Part shown: piece by piece, positions 25,253-37,885 of the stretch
Position numbering within the stretch: position 1 is the first letter of the stretch
How the letters are laid out: every line of letters starts with the position of its first letter
Translations under genes and position numbers: made by a program
Assembly: GCA_007922305.1 (NCBI GenBank)
Contig: ML677330.1
Span: forward strand, 709,109 to 773,108
Direction of reading: 5' to 3'
DNA from: Dermatemys mawii
Taxonomy: Eukaryota > Chordata > Testudines > Dermatemydidae
Length of the DNA: 64,000 nucleotides
Notes under the pieces: generated by a model
What the model was told of the DNA's origin: nothing
Databases searched by the model: none
Seen by the model: only the letters and a program-made list of their open reading frames with translations

Positions 25253-28000
25253 CATTTGTATCTCCACTGCCATGGGGCTCCTGTGAAAGTGAGAATTTTG
25301 GTGTAACACTACATAGCTTTCCTTTGAAAAAGGTGGGACTGTTTCCTGAAAATTCTTGAATGAAGAGTTGAAAGCAAGGGTATGCAGTACTATATAGAAG
25401 CTACATGTTGATCTTTAAGGTCAGAGGAGGCCATTATGTCAGGATGTCATGGGCTAGACAAAAATTATATTCAGTAATATTGTTGCCACAAGTTCAGTGT
25501 TGGACGCTTGATCGACAGACCACTGGAGATAATGAAAAGATTCTCAGTGACTTCAATTAACTTTAGATCAGGCCTTAGGTGTGCAGAAAAAACCCCAAAA
25601 CAAATTTTACTTTTAAAGCAGAAAAGTAATTTTCTACTTGTATTTCAGATTAAATTCTGGCCAATTTGAGACTGCTACAGTCTGTAATTAAGATCTATAA
25701 ACAATCCAAGGCTACTATAGAAACAGGAAAGTTTAGTGAGGCTGTTTTTCCTCTTTTGTTCATAGCACAGCATACAAGACAACAATAATGAAGGGAAACA
25801 ACTTTGTATTTATTATTATAGCCAAGATGCTTGTAATAAATTATGGAAGAAAAAAGGTTTAGGAATAATTGACTGAAAAACAAATGTCAGTTAAAGTAAA
25901 CAAAGCAGATTCTGCTAAACCTATTTGTAAAAATGTCAAAGGAGTTGAGTTGTTTTCCTTCACAATATTTGTACTGGTAGAAAGGGAATGTGGTTTAATT
26001 AAATTTTCCCACAGAGACTAGGTATTCCACTAGGTGTCACTCTGAGACCTTACTAAGATGAAGGACAGCAATCTGATTAAAAGATGCAGTATCCCCCACT
26101 GTGAAGACTAATGGGCTGAACACTGGTTCTATTTCCTCTTGCCACAGAAGTAGCAATCAGTCAGGGACATGGTACCAGGGTAAATTAAACATACTGAGGT
26201 TGATTTACTGGAGTACAACAATCCACCAGTAACAGTGTTGCAACCCAGAAATGTTTAAAAGCACTGTCTACTAACATGGATCATTTAACTGAGGGTAACT
26301 TTCTAAATTGCTGTAAAGGGATCATATTAACAGAGTCTACAATCTTTAGATGCAATTCACCCCATGCTCCTTGCGCAAAGCCCACTGATTTTGTTCAGGG
26401 AACTCCATGGGAGTTGGGGAAGAGGGGATAAAATTCACCTCTAAAAACTCACAAGTAGGTGATGACACTTCAGGCCTCTCTATATAGCGTTCTTGTACTG
26501 GATCCATTTAAGTGCTGATCCAGCAGCCTTGCCACACTTATCCACCCCCTTTGCAACTTTTTAATTGACCCAGTTGCAAAATAACCCTTTTTGTCATGCA
26601 GGGAACATATGACCCTCACATGGGCACTCTGTGACATTCTTGCCCCTTCAAAGAGAGGTGTGGTTGGAGCAGACAGCCTCTGAGCCTAGATGAAGGGATT
26701 TCCTTTCTGGTAGATGACTGTTCAGTCTTATTTAAAACACCAAATAAACCAGAAAACAGCATAAGCAGTCACAGTTTCCTAGGCAACATTTGTAGGTGTT
26801 GAAGGGGTAAGTGAAATAGAGTTATCTTCTTTTAAAATCAGGTGGAAGGAGAATGGAATGACATAGACACATGCTAGTGAGGCAATAAATTAGTCCTCAT
26901 CATGCCAAAAAATCCGCCTCTTTCAGTCCAGTCGAAAAAGGTCTGATCTATAATGAGAAGAAAAAAAAATCTGGCACATTTATTTAGAGCAAGACCTCTG
27001 CATGCACCTACGCTCAGCTGTTGTAATCACACAGAATAGCCAGCTGGGACTGAAATGTCTAGGGAAAGTTAAAAAAAAAAATCAGAAAAGTGCAAAGAAA
27101 GAAATATGCCTGTGCATTAAACACCCTCAGTTCCCACCACTGCCAACCATGCCTCTTTCCAAAGCTACAGCAAGCTGCATACTGTTTGTGCTGTAAACAA
27201 GAAACAGCTTTTGCACCTCTGCACATTCACTTACTAAGCAGATGAAAACAATGGAGCTCAATTAAAAGTAGATTAGCCACACATGTACCAAAGGAATGTG
27301 TACTTATCTGACTATGGTGAATCTGGATCCAGTGAAATCCCCTGATGATTCTGTTGTGGCATGTCCGCCTAGGCTTTATTGGTATCACATCCAGGCACAG
27401 TGGTACTTATGAATCCTCTGGAATACGTAAAATTCATCATATAATAACTGAAGGGCAGATGTTGCAATAAGCACAAGTTTGCTGCAACTGTGCAGATGGG
27501 TTGGTAGATTATCATGGGAATGGAAGCATCATTTAATGGTTTTTTTCCATTATTGTTTGGCAGTGCACCATATGTGCCACTGATCTTGTTGGAAACTCCC
27601 TTTCTGGTGATGAAAACAAAGGTGACACAAGGAAATGAAAGACAGTCAGTTATGCACAACCCTATGGAGAGAATTTCTGAGGGATTTCCATTTATGACTT
27701 TTTAAAAAATGATAGTAAAAAAGCTAGAAAAGTATAACATGGGAACTGGAAGAACAGATTGTAATTTATCTTCCATGAGAGTTTTAAGGTTTCCTTTCAA
27801 CTTTTTGTTCTTAAATGAGGTAAGTTGTTTTGCCACAGATAAATTTACTGAAACATAGGGTTAATCAGAGATATTAAGGCTAATATTATCTGTAAAGATA
27901 TTGGGCCAAATTCTCTCTGCTAAAACTCTACTAAACCCAGAGAAGCATTTAACAATAACTAAAAGCAGAGCTTAGTTCAAACCAAAACATCAGTTCCAAA
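25253..28000. other. no recognised feature
   Basis: Unassigned AT-rich sequence. ORFs of 62-96 codons at 25695-25883, 27002-27196 and 27369-27705 lack motifs; the last two overlap on opposite strands. Confidence 0.45.
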
Positions 28001-28114
28001 CTAGGGTGACCAGGCAAAATCGGGACCGGGGAGAGGGGGTAATAGGAGCCTATATAAGAAAAAGACGCAAAACTTGGGACTGTCCCTATAAAATTGGAAC
28101 ATCTGGTCACCTGA
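28001..28114. mobile_element. MITE, second copy of the TAGGGTGACCAG family
   Basis: The left end tagggtgaccagg (from 28002) and the right end catctggtcacc (28100-28111) are inverted repeats. The interior 'aggagcctatataagaaaaa' matches the family at 15853-15990. Flanks gttccaaa and gttccaag differ by one base, a near-perfect target duplication. Confidence 0.85.
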
Positions 28115-28267
28115 GTTCCAAGCAATCCTGAATTTGGAGCATTTGGAATTCAAAAGTCATATCAGAATTTTGCACATGAACCCAAGCTTTATAATGAGTT
28201 GAACCAAAGCTCTTCTATGGTTGCCAAAGTGAAATGGATTTAGGAGCAGCAACTGGATTTTTACTTA

Positions 28268-28480
28268 CTAGAGTTGGTCAAAAAGTGAGAAGATGATTTG
28301 AAAATCTTTGAAGTTGCTTCTGTTTTGCTAGGGTCAAAATTGATCTATTTCCCATTTGTATATCATTTTCTGTGATTTTTTAAAATTAAAATTTGTATAA
28401 AAAGCATTAAAAAAACCCAGTTTTCAGTAAATGAAAAATTCAGAAAACAATTTCAACTAAAATCTTGACTAAAATGCAGA
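28268..28480. repeat. AT-rich palindromic repeat
   Basis: Begins 'agagttggtcaaaaagtgag' and carries several TTTTCAGT/AAAATTTG blocks, like 17560-17890. Family and borders uncertain. Confidence 0.4.
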
Positions 28481-28719
28481 AAATATCTATAACATTGACA
28501 ATTTCTCACAAATTTTTTTAATTTTAAAAGGCATGTTTCAGCCATAAAACTCTTTGTGTGAAAAATTTACAATTAGATGTATTAGCTGCCTTTCCTTTTC
28601 CTATGAGAAGCTTGGGATACTGAGATATTGTTAGGCCACAGTATCACCATGGTCCTGAAAATAAAGGCTCTGGTACCTAGTATTTGGTTTCATGGAAAGT
28701 CTGTTCGGCCTTTTGAGCA

Positions 28720-28955
28720 TAATAATATTACTATGCATGTCTATAATTTGTAGCACTATCCAAACCACAGTACATATAATTAATTAGTCTATGCAATAGC
28801 CCTATAAAATAGATATTAATTTGTCCACACAGATGGATTAGATGAGTCAGAGAGAGATTAAATGATTCCCCATTTTCATGGAGCAAGTCAGTGGTGGAGT
28901 TAGAAATACAAATCAGGAATTGTGACTTTCTAATCACTCCACTCCCTTTTCTTAT
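28720..28955 (-). mobile_element. MIR/L2-type repeat, antisense
   Basis: The complement of the MIR/L2 3' region: 'ctatgcaatagccctataa', then 'agatgagtcagagagagattaaatg', then 'agcaagtcagtggtggagtt' and 'ctaatcactccactcccttt'. Diverged. Confidence 0.65.
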
Positions 28956-29184
28956 CGGTATTAAACTTGAGATAAGTTTCCCATATTTGTTTTAATATAG
29001 TATAAATTAATACTTTTTAAAGAGTTCCTTCTGGACAACGGATATAGAATTTCATAGAGAAGAATCTTTCTAAAGAAATTTTGAATCACTCTACAGATTT
29101 TATTAGAGAATTATATTCTTTCTATAGAATTCTAGATGTTGGTTTAAAACTTCAGTAGAAAGAAATCATTGTCTATTAAATTCT

Positions 29185-29262
29185 GTCATGGAAATCCTGG
29201 CCGCACTGAAGTCAAAGGGAGTTTTGCCTTTTATTTCTATGGGGCCAAGCTTTCACTCTTAG
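29185..29262. repeat. short palindromic MITE (GAAGTCAATGG centre)
   Basis: 'ggaaatcctggccgcactga' against the inverted 'atttctatggggccaagctttcac', with agtcaaagggagttttgcc at the centre. Same family as 25170-25252, more diverged. Confidence 0.6.
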
Positions 29263-29439
29263 AGTCACTTCTAAATGTAACCCTTCTGCCAGGTTCAATA
29301 TCTAGGGGTTCCTTTCCATCAGTACAACACAGAACCAGCTCAATCCTCTACCCAGTAACCTGGGAAAATTATACACCACTCCTGGGTACCTCTGAGAGAC
29401 AATACTGTATCATCTGCGTGCACAGAGTCTGAGTGTAGA

Positions 29440-30470
29440 AAAGAACTGTGTAATAAAAGGAGGGAAGTAACTCAGCGTTAATTTGGGAAAACACCACAAA
29501 CATGGTTCATAAACATAAAACCATAAGCAAAAGACCCACCCCCAAGTAGGTTGGGCTGTGTCCTTTTTCTCTGAGGTTCTTAAGTCCAGCAACCCAAAAG
29601 TCCCTTTCATGTGCCCAACCTTTCTCTGCACCCCACTCACAGGTGCTGTCCTTGGTCAATACAGATCCAGAGTTCAGAGGTGCATTTGCAGTTCACTTCC
29701 CACCCTGGCTGGAGGGGGGGTGTTGGTAAAAAGGCACCTTACTCACTCTGCTGCTTGGACACGCGCTTGCCACCCCTCCCTGCAGAGCTCTGCTCTAGCC
29801 CTCTCCACCAGTCACCCCGCTGGCCACTCGCTGGCTGCTCCTGCCACTGCTCATTTTCCACCAGCCACCCTGCTGGCCGCTCGCTGTGCTTCTGCCCTGC
29901 TGGCCACTTGCTGTGCCTCTCTGTGTCCCCAGCCAACTGTCAGTCACTTGCCTCTCTGCTGTTACCTCTGAACATCAGTCTCTGAGTAACTTTCAGCTCT
30001 TTCCAGGCTGGGCAGAAGCACTGCCCCATCTCAGGTGATTACAGCTCTCAGTGATTTTTAGCTTTTAGCAGGCAGGGCAGAAACAGTCCTACCACAACTG
30101 ATCTGAGGTCTGATTGAGCATTTTAAATAACAAAAAGGCTCCTAATGAAGCAGTGTGTCGTGCAGTGTGAGTGTGAGAAGGGTAGGAACAGTTTAAACCA
30201 GTCCAGGAAGGCTCCTTGGAGGAGAGTCCACACCTCCTGGCTAGGAAATCTGTTCTCATGCCTCTTACTTTCACAGGGTTCTGGCATTCAAGCCCCTGGC
30301 TTAACGAGATCCTTTTAGCTGTGGGTGATCCCCTCATTTGGGACAGGTCAAGCACAGCCCTGCCTCTCTGCACCCACACAGCAATGCCAACATCAGCATC
30401 CACAGCACCTCACCATTCCTCCACTCAGCACCAAAATGACTTATAACCCAACACCATCAAAGCTGATTAT
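29440..30470. repeat. GC-rich unclassified interspersed repeat
   Basis: A one-kilobase block much richer in G+C than its flanks, resembling a turtle LTR-type repeat I cannot name. It starts near 'gtgtaataaaaggaggg' and fades after 'cttataacccaacacc'. Inside, about 29805-29915 holds three imperfect copies of a module reading roughly CACCCTGCTGGCCGCTCGCTG. Long ORFs here (137 and 124 codons on plus at 29558-29985) are rich in Pro, Ser, Ala and Cys, overlap each other in two frames and carry no domain, so they reflect base composition. I found no convincing target duplication. Confidence 0.45.
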
Positions 30471-30764
30471 TTTGAGCAGCCCTGCTCTATCTGCTGGATA
30501 TCTAAGCAGAGTAAATGTGTTTATGTAAATCGGTTTGCTCTGGAACTCTCTCCCTCTCCCAGCTAGCTGTCAGAGAAGAATTCATTCAGACCTTGCTCAT
30601 GTATATATTCCTATTAAATTTGTATTTATTTAAAATTGTTTCATCACTATTAAGTTCCAAAGGACTTTTTCATATGGGGTAATTTACCTTGTTTTCTGCC
30701 ATGAAGATCAGTTTTGCTTTTGTGGTCATATACAGTAGTTGGCAGCAGATAAGTAAGTTTTTTT

Positions 30765-30852
30765 AAATATGTGCCTAAACTTAAGCATAGGAGTAGTTCC
30801 ACTGAAATTTATTGTCACTAGTCATGTGCTTAAGTACCTTGCTGAATGAGAG
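30765..30852. repeat. palindromic MITE, half-decayed
   Basis: 'tgcctaaacttaagcatagg' and the inverted 'tgtgcttaagtaccttgctga' surround 'agtagttccactgaaattta'. Same family as 22686-22816. Confidence 0.55.
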
Positions 30853-31262
30853 CCTTTGTATTTGTGAAATGGCCTAAACTATTTGCCTTTTTAATTTTTA
30901 TGTTAGTATTTGTAGAGCATAACCATTGGCACCTTCTCTCATCTAAATTCCTTAATAATTCTAATGGGTTTGCACTGAAATCAACAGTGACAGGACTGGG
31001 GCCTAAATTAGAGCTGGGCTTATTTGTAATGACTAAAAATAATAACAGTCAATTTATATTTCCCTCAATTACTTAAATGTCTCTCTGCAACCATGAATAT
31101 ATATTTTCAAGTTCTGTTCTTTTCTGTTATGTAGACCTACTATATAAAATGTGTGATCCTTTACAATTGCTTTGCACAGTCTCAGGAGGAGCTTTTGTGG
31201 ATCGAAGGGATACATTTTTAGAAGGTTGGCTTTATTTTTTTCAGCAACAGCATCACGTTCAA
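30853..31262. other. no recognised feature
   Basis: Short overlapping ORFs only, on both strands. Nothing assignable. Confidence 0.4.
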
Positions 31263-31378
31263 GTGCAGAACTGAATAAGATCCCAATCTTGCAAAGACTT
31301 AAAAATGTGAATAACCCTATATATATTAACAGTTCCACTGAGTTACTCAGGTGGGTCTTTGCAGAATCAGGACCGAAA
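31263..31378. repeat. palindromic MITE, TCTTGCAAAGACTTAA type
   Basis: The left arm 'gatcccaatcttgcaaagac' and the right arm 'ggtctttgcagaatcagg' are inverted repeats about 100 bp apart, with 'aacagttccactgagttac' at the centre. A known style of turtle palindrome. Confidence 0.6.
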
Positions 31379-32239
31379 CATCATGAAATTGTCTGAATGT
31401 AAGACATAATTTGGCAGGGACAGAAAACTACTTTACCCTGCTATTGTGTCTGCCAATAAAATATTATTTCTATTCAGAGATGACAAACATTTATTAATAA
31501 AATATTTTTCATATGAGTGCTTTGGGAATGAATGAACAAACAAACAAATACAATTTGTTGATTTAATTCACTGCCCCTCCTTGGAGCACAGACTTCCAGC
31601 TGTTCCTACTTTATTGCATGGCAAAGGTATAAAAACAAAATGTTCCCTTAATAAAAACCACACCACATGTTACATTACTTATTCATTTTCAGTTTGTTTT
31701 AAATGTAACTTAATCTAAGCCAAAAGCAAAGAATTGATTATTTACAACTAAAAGGTAGCATAACCAGACTTTGTATACTTTAGCTATGTTTATGTTTCTA
31801 TGGAAAGAGGTGGAATCCAGTTGCTGTAGTTTTTCTCATTCTAGCTGAGCTTGCCTGGGACAGGATCAAAAGAAGAATGGTCTTGTGGATTAGCAGAGTT
31901 TCTTGGATGCCTTGACTTTCTAGCTACGTAAAATGGCTCCTTTTCTAATGCATACTGTGTACTGAAATGCAAGGTTCTTTCTTGGATGTACCATAAAGGA
32001 TTTGTTGGGGACAGCTGGATTGGGATTCAAGAGGAACAGGTTGCATCCCCAGATTTGTCAGGCTTAAGCAAGTCAATTAGGGCTTGATTCTTCAAGGTGC
32101 TGAGCTCTCTGGCCCCAGTCTAGCAAAGGAATTTGAGCTCATGATGTATGTGAATAGTTCCACTGAAATCAGAGCTTCAATGGTAAAGCACTTTTTTGAA
32201 TCAGGGCCATCCTTCCAGTGATTTCAGCTTAAATGAGGT
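31379..32239. other. mostly unassigned; possible palindrome end at 32090-32215
   Basis: 'gattcttcaaggtgctgag' and 'tttgaatcagggcc' near 32092 and 32193 look like decayed MITE ends. The rest shows nothing. Confidence 0.4.
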
Positions 32240-32400
32240 GTTGCAGAAGTGGGCCCTTCATCTCTCTGTGCCTCAGTTTATCATCTGTAAAATGGTAATA
32301 GTACTAATTGCCTGTCACACAGCAGTCATGCATAGATAAATTCATTAATGTGTGTGACATGCTAAGATACTATGGTGGTAAGTACTATACAAAGCCTTAT
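32240..32400 (+). mobile_element. MIR-like SINE, sense
   Basis: 'tctctgtgcctcagtttatc' then 'atctgtaaaatggtaatagt', 'cctgtcacacagcag' and 'gtaagtactatacaaagcc' give the MIR core and 3' side in order. Confidence 0.75.
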
Positions 32401-32589
32401 AAATAAAAAATTAATAAAGGCTTAAAGTGAGCTGGACCATATGGGGGAGTAAACGCAATTAAAAAAAATAAGGGCCTCTGAAGTGGGTTGATTGCAGGTT
32501 AGAGGGTATTATACATGTATTTAAACAAGAGCATTAAATCCTACTTCAGTTTTAGCATTGGACACAGAGAGTTATGGGACAACTAATGC

Positions 32590-32770
32590 CCATCAGGAAC
32601 ATAAGAATGGCCAACTAGGTCAGACCAATGGTCCATCTAGCCCAGTATCCAGTCTTCTGACAGTGGCCAATGCAAGGTGCTTCAGAGAGAATGAACAGAA
32701 CAGGCAATCATAAAGTGATCCATCCTCACTTGTCGACTCCCAGCTTGTGGCAAACCAGTACATACAGATG
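32590..32770 (-). mobile_element. CR1 LINE 3' end, antisense
   Basis: 'gaacataagaatggcca' at the left is the complement of a CR1-type TTCTTATGTTC tail, followed by 'ggtccatctagcccagtat', 'gacagtggccaatgcaaggtg' and 'agtgatccatcctcactt'. A common turtle CR1 3' UTR. Only about 180 bp remains, a typical 5' truncation. Confidence 0.8.
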
Positions 32771-32939
32771 AATATATAATCAAACAAAAATTGTCCTATT
32801 TGCTTAGTTTAGTGTGCTTATATGTACTAAATTTTGCAATCAGTTAGTAAAAAGAATTAACACTTAAAATATCACATCTGACCTTCTCTTTGGAAGAATA
32901 ATTGAAATAGCATATTAGGTTGAATTTTATTTGACATGT

Positions 32940-33056
32940 TGTTGTATACCTGTCGGTCCCAGAATACTCATGAGACAAGGTAGACGAGGTAATAGCTTTA
33001 TTGGACCAACTTTTGTTAGACATGCTTTCATGCTTACACACAGTTATTCTTGAGGT
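32940..33056 (-). mobile_element. Penelope-like element tail with hammerhead-type core
   Basis: On the minus strand this reads from CTCAAGA (33054-33048) through a short variable stem, GAAA (33029-33026), then GCATGTC and a tail ending 'gggaccgacaggtatacaac'. This matches a tail I associate with Penelope-like retroelements, whose pseudo-LTRs carry hammerhead ribozymes. The conserved CUGANGA core has a G-to-C change at its third base, so the ribozyme is probably dead. The family link is from memory. Confidence 0.6.
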
Positions 33057-33070
33057 CCGTGGAGGTACTG

Positions 33071-33358
33071 AGGGCTTGCCTACACTTAAAATGTTGCCGT
33101 AGTGCTGGCTGCAGGTGCACTGCTATAGTGCTTCAGTGGAGATGCTTCCTACATCAATTGGAGGGGGTTCTCCCATCAGCATAGGTAATCTACCTCCCTG
33201 AGAGGCAGCAGCTAGGTCAACAGGCTCATTCTCCCATTGACCAAATGCTGTGTACAGTGTGTTAGGTAAGTTTAGCTGCATCATTTGGGGTGTCGATTTT
33301 TCACACCCTTGGATGACAAAGTTATACCAACTTAATTTCTTAGTGTAGACCAGGCCTA
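33071..33358. mobile_element. MITE with GTCTACAC-type TIRs
   Basis: The left end agggcttgcctacactta and the right end tagtgtagaccaggcct are imperfect inverted repeats about 290 bp apart. The interior has the family's 'catcagcataggtaatctacc' and 'cattgaccaaatgctgtg' blocks. It sits 14 bp from the Penelope-like tail. The 81-codon minus ORF inside it is a shadow. Confidence 0.75.
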
Positions 33359-35861
33359 AGAGCATCACAGTGAAATATAAGGTGGAACAGATTGTTTAGC
33401 ATAAGGAATAAATATATGTTGCAAAAGACCATTTTAAGTGAAGTGAGCAGTTAACACTTCTGCAGTCATAAGACAAAGGAAAGTTAATGGGTTACAGATT
33501 GTTGTAATGAGCCACAAATCCAGTATCTTTATTGAATCCATGATTTGTAGTGTCTAGCAAAGTTATGAATTTAAGCTCCTAGTGGCGTCTTTTGAAGGTG
33601 TTGCGCAGGTTTCTTTTGGGGATGAGAGCTGAGAGATCAGATATGAAGTGATCCTTTTGTGAAGTGTTCATCCATGAGTGATACAGTGTTTTTGTCTTTT
33701 ATAATATTCTGTGTGAATTCATTCAACTCATCTTATCTTGTGTCTGAATCATTGATTGTTCATTTTACAATTATATTTAAAAGTTAAAAAGAAAATCCAT
33801 TCTTTAAAATGGCCAGTTAATTTATAAAATGTTAATCTAGGTAACACTTTCTTCTGATTATGAGTTTCCACTTAAGCAGTTCAGAAATCCTGGGAGGGCT
33901 GTGGTACAGCATTTTAGTTTAATATTATATTGCCGTTTTGAGACTAAATACCTGAGATGTTTGGAATCACAAGTTGCTGAATCCAGAATCAAACTCCGCA
34001 AAGTCTGGAGATTATTTATGATCACCCATGGCTTTAATTGGTTAAAATATTTGTCACTTCTAAAGTGGCCAAATTATAATTGTGATCCAACATTACAAAA
34101 TGGCTAGGTGCTGGATCCTTCTTCCATGTCAGGGGCAAGATCAAGGAGTCTGTGATCTAGCACGTGCAAATCTCTCTCAAAGAGTTCCAAGATTTTTATA
34201 TACTGGGAGCCAATCTTTTCATCAATCTGGACCAAGGGCTGAATGTCCCTAAAATGATTCCTACAGCATATCTTTTAGAAAAATATCCAACATTTATACT
34301 TCTGTCCACATGTAACACTGTGCCCTTTATGTCTACAGTATAGTCATTCAGAAGGTCACTGCTGCCTTGGGCCAGACACTCACATGACAACTATTTTAAT
34401 CTTACACATATTGTGTGAGCGTTAACTTTTTTCTTTCTTTCTCACACCTCCCCCCCTTTCTTTTTCACTTGGATTTTATAAATTGACTCATTTGAGCTTT
34501 TGGGAGTCTGCATGCATGCCATCACAAGTTCATTACAATGGTTGTAATGTAGTTTCAGTCTGATTTTGATAGCAAGCGTAACCTCGTCTTATATCTTCTA
34601 TTCCAATACCCCATGACTGAATCCATAAACTAAGCATACTCCAATACCAGTTTGACCTTTTTCCTTCTTATATAATGCATTACCTATAGGGCCTTACATT
34701 GTCTATAGGATCTGGCCCTCTCAGGATGAAATCCTGGCACTACTGAAGTCAGAGAGGTCAGAATTTCACAATCAGGCTCTAATGTGACTCCTTCCATGTG
34801 CAAGAACTACTTCTGTAAGGAAATGTTTGCAGGATTGGGCCCTCTGCATATCTGCACTAACGCAGAAGCCAGAAGGCTGACTTGGACTCTGATCATGCAA
34901 ACTGCACACACATTAATTCTGGACTTAGGAGTATTCCCACTGCCTTTGCAGGACAAGGCACCTTAACTCTATCATGTAGCGCCACCATGAGGGAAAACAA
35001 AGAAAAAAAAATCTAATGTGTTTCTAAAATTCAGTTTGGTCTAATCTGGGACCACAAACACCAATCAAAATTGTCTAATTATTTCACTGCATCTCTGCAG
35101 AGTGGAGTAAGATTGCTTAAGTATATTCATTGTGCATTGAACTTCAACATATCAGGATTTCTTTAAAGATTAATCTTAACTCTGAATTCCCTGGGTTTAC
35201 AAATACTTGTTTTTGGAATAACCTTTATTGTATTTAACTGTAAATTACTGATATATGCTATTAGTCTTATGCTATGAATCTTAATTCCATTTTAACAGGT
35301 TTCATTTGGGATTAAGTTAGTACATGTAGGACATGGCTGAATATAGTAAAAAATGACTGTGGAATGGTAAACCCCAAACAGCTCTTCGAAAGCTCCTGAC
35401 AAATTGTATAGTGGGATTTTTTAGCATATTGAGTGATGTCTGAAGATGGAGCTGTTGACTAAATTTTGGAGAACAAAAACATGCATCAGTGCATGAACAT
35501 TTATAACACAAACTTCAGAGTGGCAGTTGAATATAAAAGAGATTATGTCTATATAAACAAATCTGATACACATCATATATACCATTATGGATTATATATA
35601 AAGTTTATGATAGACAGATAGATACATACTCCAGGATATGCAAAATCATGCATAACATACATAGAACGCCTCATTCCAGAAGGGAAGAAGTCAATGAATA
35701 GAATCAATCAAGAGGAACATGGAAATGATCTCATATTTGTATTTTACAATAACATTCTTGCTAAATACAAAAAGAAAACACTAATTTATACTTTCAAGGT
35801 ACATCACTGTCTCCCCCTTATTTTGTGTTCTCTCCACATTACTTTTTTATTTATATTATAT
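33359..35861. other. no recognised feature
   Basis: Unassigned. A short palindrome-like stretch (gatgaaatcctggcactactgaagtc) lies near 34725. A CT-rich tract lies at 34430-34470. Confidence 0.45.
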
Positions 35862-36522
35862 TGTAGCGAAGCAAAGACTAGCCAATGTGGCGCCGCTTGC
35901 TGGTAATCTTGGGAATTAGCTCTTGACCAGCCCAGAGCACACTCTGCAGAGTGGTGTCTCACTTGCCTCAGGCCCCGTGTCCCTCCCAGACCCCGATGCC
36001 CTTTACCCTCAGGGTTCTGCCCCAGCAATACCACCACACACTGGGTTTCCCCTCCCAGGGGAACGCCCAACCCTCTAAACTCACCTTGCCTCAGTGGCTA
36101 CTGCCAGTTGTCATCTAGCCTCCACTCACTGGAGCAGACTGAAGTCAATAATAACCACTTTTTATTGACAAAGGGTTAGGAGCTGCTGCCTTTGCTATTC
36201 ACAGGCTGTATCTGTGCAGCCCCAGTACCTCTGTAAGCCTTCAAGAAGGCCTGCAGCCTGGGGTTTTATCAGGCTGGAGCTCCGCAGCTCCCTTGCCCTA
36301 TTCCCCAGCACTGCTCCAGTTCAGGTACCTTCCTCTCAGGCAGCTAGCCCTTCTCCCTCCAGGCCTGGAGAGAAACTCCTCTGTCTCCTGGCCCACAGCC
36401 CTTTTATCAGGGCCAGCTGGGCCCTGATTGACAAGGCCCCAGCTGTGGCTGCTTCCCCAATCAGCCTAGCTTGGCTGCTTTTAACCCATGTTCTCCAGGA
36501 GTGGGGCAGCCACCCCACTACA
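35862..36522 (-). mobile_element. solo LTR, minus orientation
   Basis: A 661-bp GC-rich block that on the minus strand begins TGTAGTGGGG and ends CTTCGCTACA. It is the diverged counterpart of 4374-5049. On the minus strand a TATA-like TGATAAAAGG lies at about 36402-36411, and a polyadenylation signal AATAAA at 36166-36161. Flanks tatat (35857-35861) and tattt (36523-36527) agree at four of five bases, consistent with an old target duplication. ORFs on both strands within it (to 117 codons) are compositional. Confidence 0.82.
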
Positions 36523-37007
36523 TATTTACATACATATTATGTATATATGTGTGTGTATAGTGATTAGATTTTGTCATGTTATACTCATAGTTGACATTTT
36601 TTCAATAATTATGGCAGTAAGCTGTCAGCTAAAGTTGTCATTCTTTCCAGTCTTTTGCAAATATAAGCTTACCCTCACACAGGACAATCTTTCAAAGATG
36701 GATTAATGTAATCAAAATATAGTGAATTTTAAAAATTCATGTAATTAGTGACAAAAAGGGTCCTGTGTTTCTCTTATTTGTAAGTGTTTTTGTGTTTCAG
36801 GTTGGCACTAATTTATTGCCTGCCCTCCCGCATCATCAGCGGACACTAAGGATCTGGTCTTGTCAGAACACACACATGGGACTTTTCATAAGCATAAAAT
36901 TAAGCATGTGCATAAATCGTTGAAGGATCAGGGCCTAAGATATTATAGAGGTAGTCCTATTACACACTAGCACATTTATATACATGTCCCGCACAGGCAT
37001 GCGTACA

Positions 37008-37039
<32 letters not shown>

Positions 37040-37885
37040 GAGCTGGGATTTAGAATAACTATAAAAGAATATATATCTTTCTAGAAACTTGAAAGGGATT
37101 TTTGTCCAAGTTTCACAAGGAGGAAAACACTGTGTTTGGTTAATTAAGTACAATTATTATAATGCTGGCTTTTAACGTGGCTCTTACCTTCCTTCCTACA
37201 GGAATCACAACATAAGCGTAGCCTGAAGGCACTCAGTCCATTACTTATTTAAGATGGATTATCTACCTAACTGATGCATTATTACTATCTTTTTCAGTGT
37301 TGCTTAGAAAAGAATAAATTTTGGATTTGCAATAAACCATAATACTTGCAAACACACAATCACACACCAGGTTTTTTTTTCATTCATTATCGGTCAGTTT
37401 AATTAACACATTTTCATCAAACTCCTGTGCAGGTATAGTAAGAATTAATCTTGCCAACATATCTGAAAATGAGCAGGCTGTCTGCTATTTTTTTCATTTC
37501 ACTTTTTAAAGAGCATGCATAAATAATGCAAAATATCAGCTACAACTTGTCTAATTACCAGACTTGAATCTTGAAGCTTTATATAGTCTCAAAACAAAAA
37601 AAACCCCTACGTATATATAACTAATAAGGTAACTAGCACTGGTTTAGTTCATTTTTTTCTGTGGTCTGTAACTTGGCATAAAAATTTACCTGGGCCTTAA
37701 AAATGGCAAGAAAATCTCAACCTGGAAGCATATTTTATATTCAAAGTTAAGAGCCTGATCACAAAAGTCCCTCTATTCATGGAATTCCCATTAACATTCA
37801 AGAATCAGTACCCACTGATTTCAATGCAAATTCCAAGTATTTATCACTTACAGCTCAGGTCCTAAAAGACAAAAAACATTAGACT
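36523..37885. other. mostly unassigned, with (CA)n and a short palindrome
   Basis: Holds the (CA)n tract listed separately and a possible decayed palindromic MITE near 36845-36940 (ending 'gaaggatcagggcctaa'). A further palindrome-like piece lies near 37748-37860. Confidence 0.4.
37005..37039. repeat. (CA)n microsatellite
   Basis: About 35 bp of CA dinucleotides with one TA interruption. The Cys-Val run in the overlapping minus ORF is simply this tract translated. Confidence 0.95.

Noticed and set aside
29558..29985. Two overlapping plus-strand ORFs of 137 and 124 codons
   Set aside because: They overlap in different frames within a GC-rich repeat, are rich in Pro, Ser, Ala and Cys, and show no domain.
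36935..37153. Minus-strand ORF with a Cys-Val run
   Set aside because: The run is the translation of the (CA)n microsatellite.
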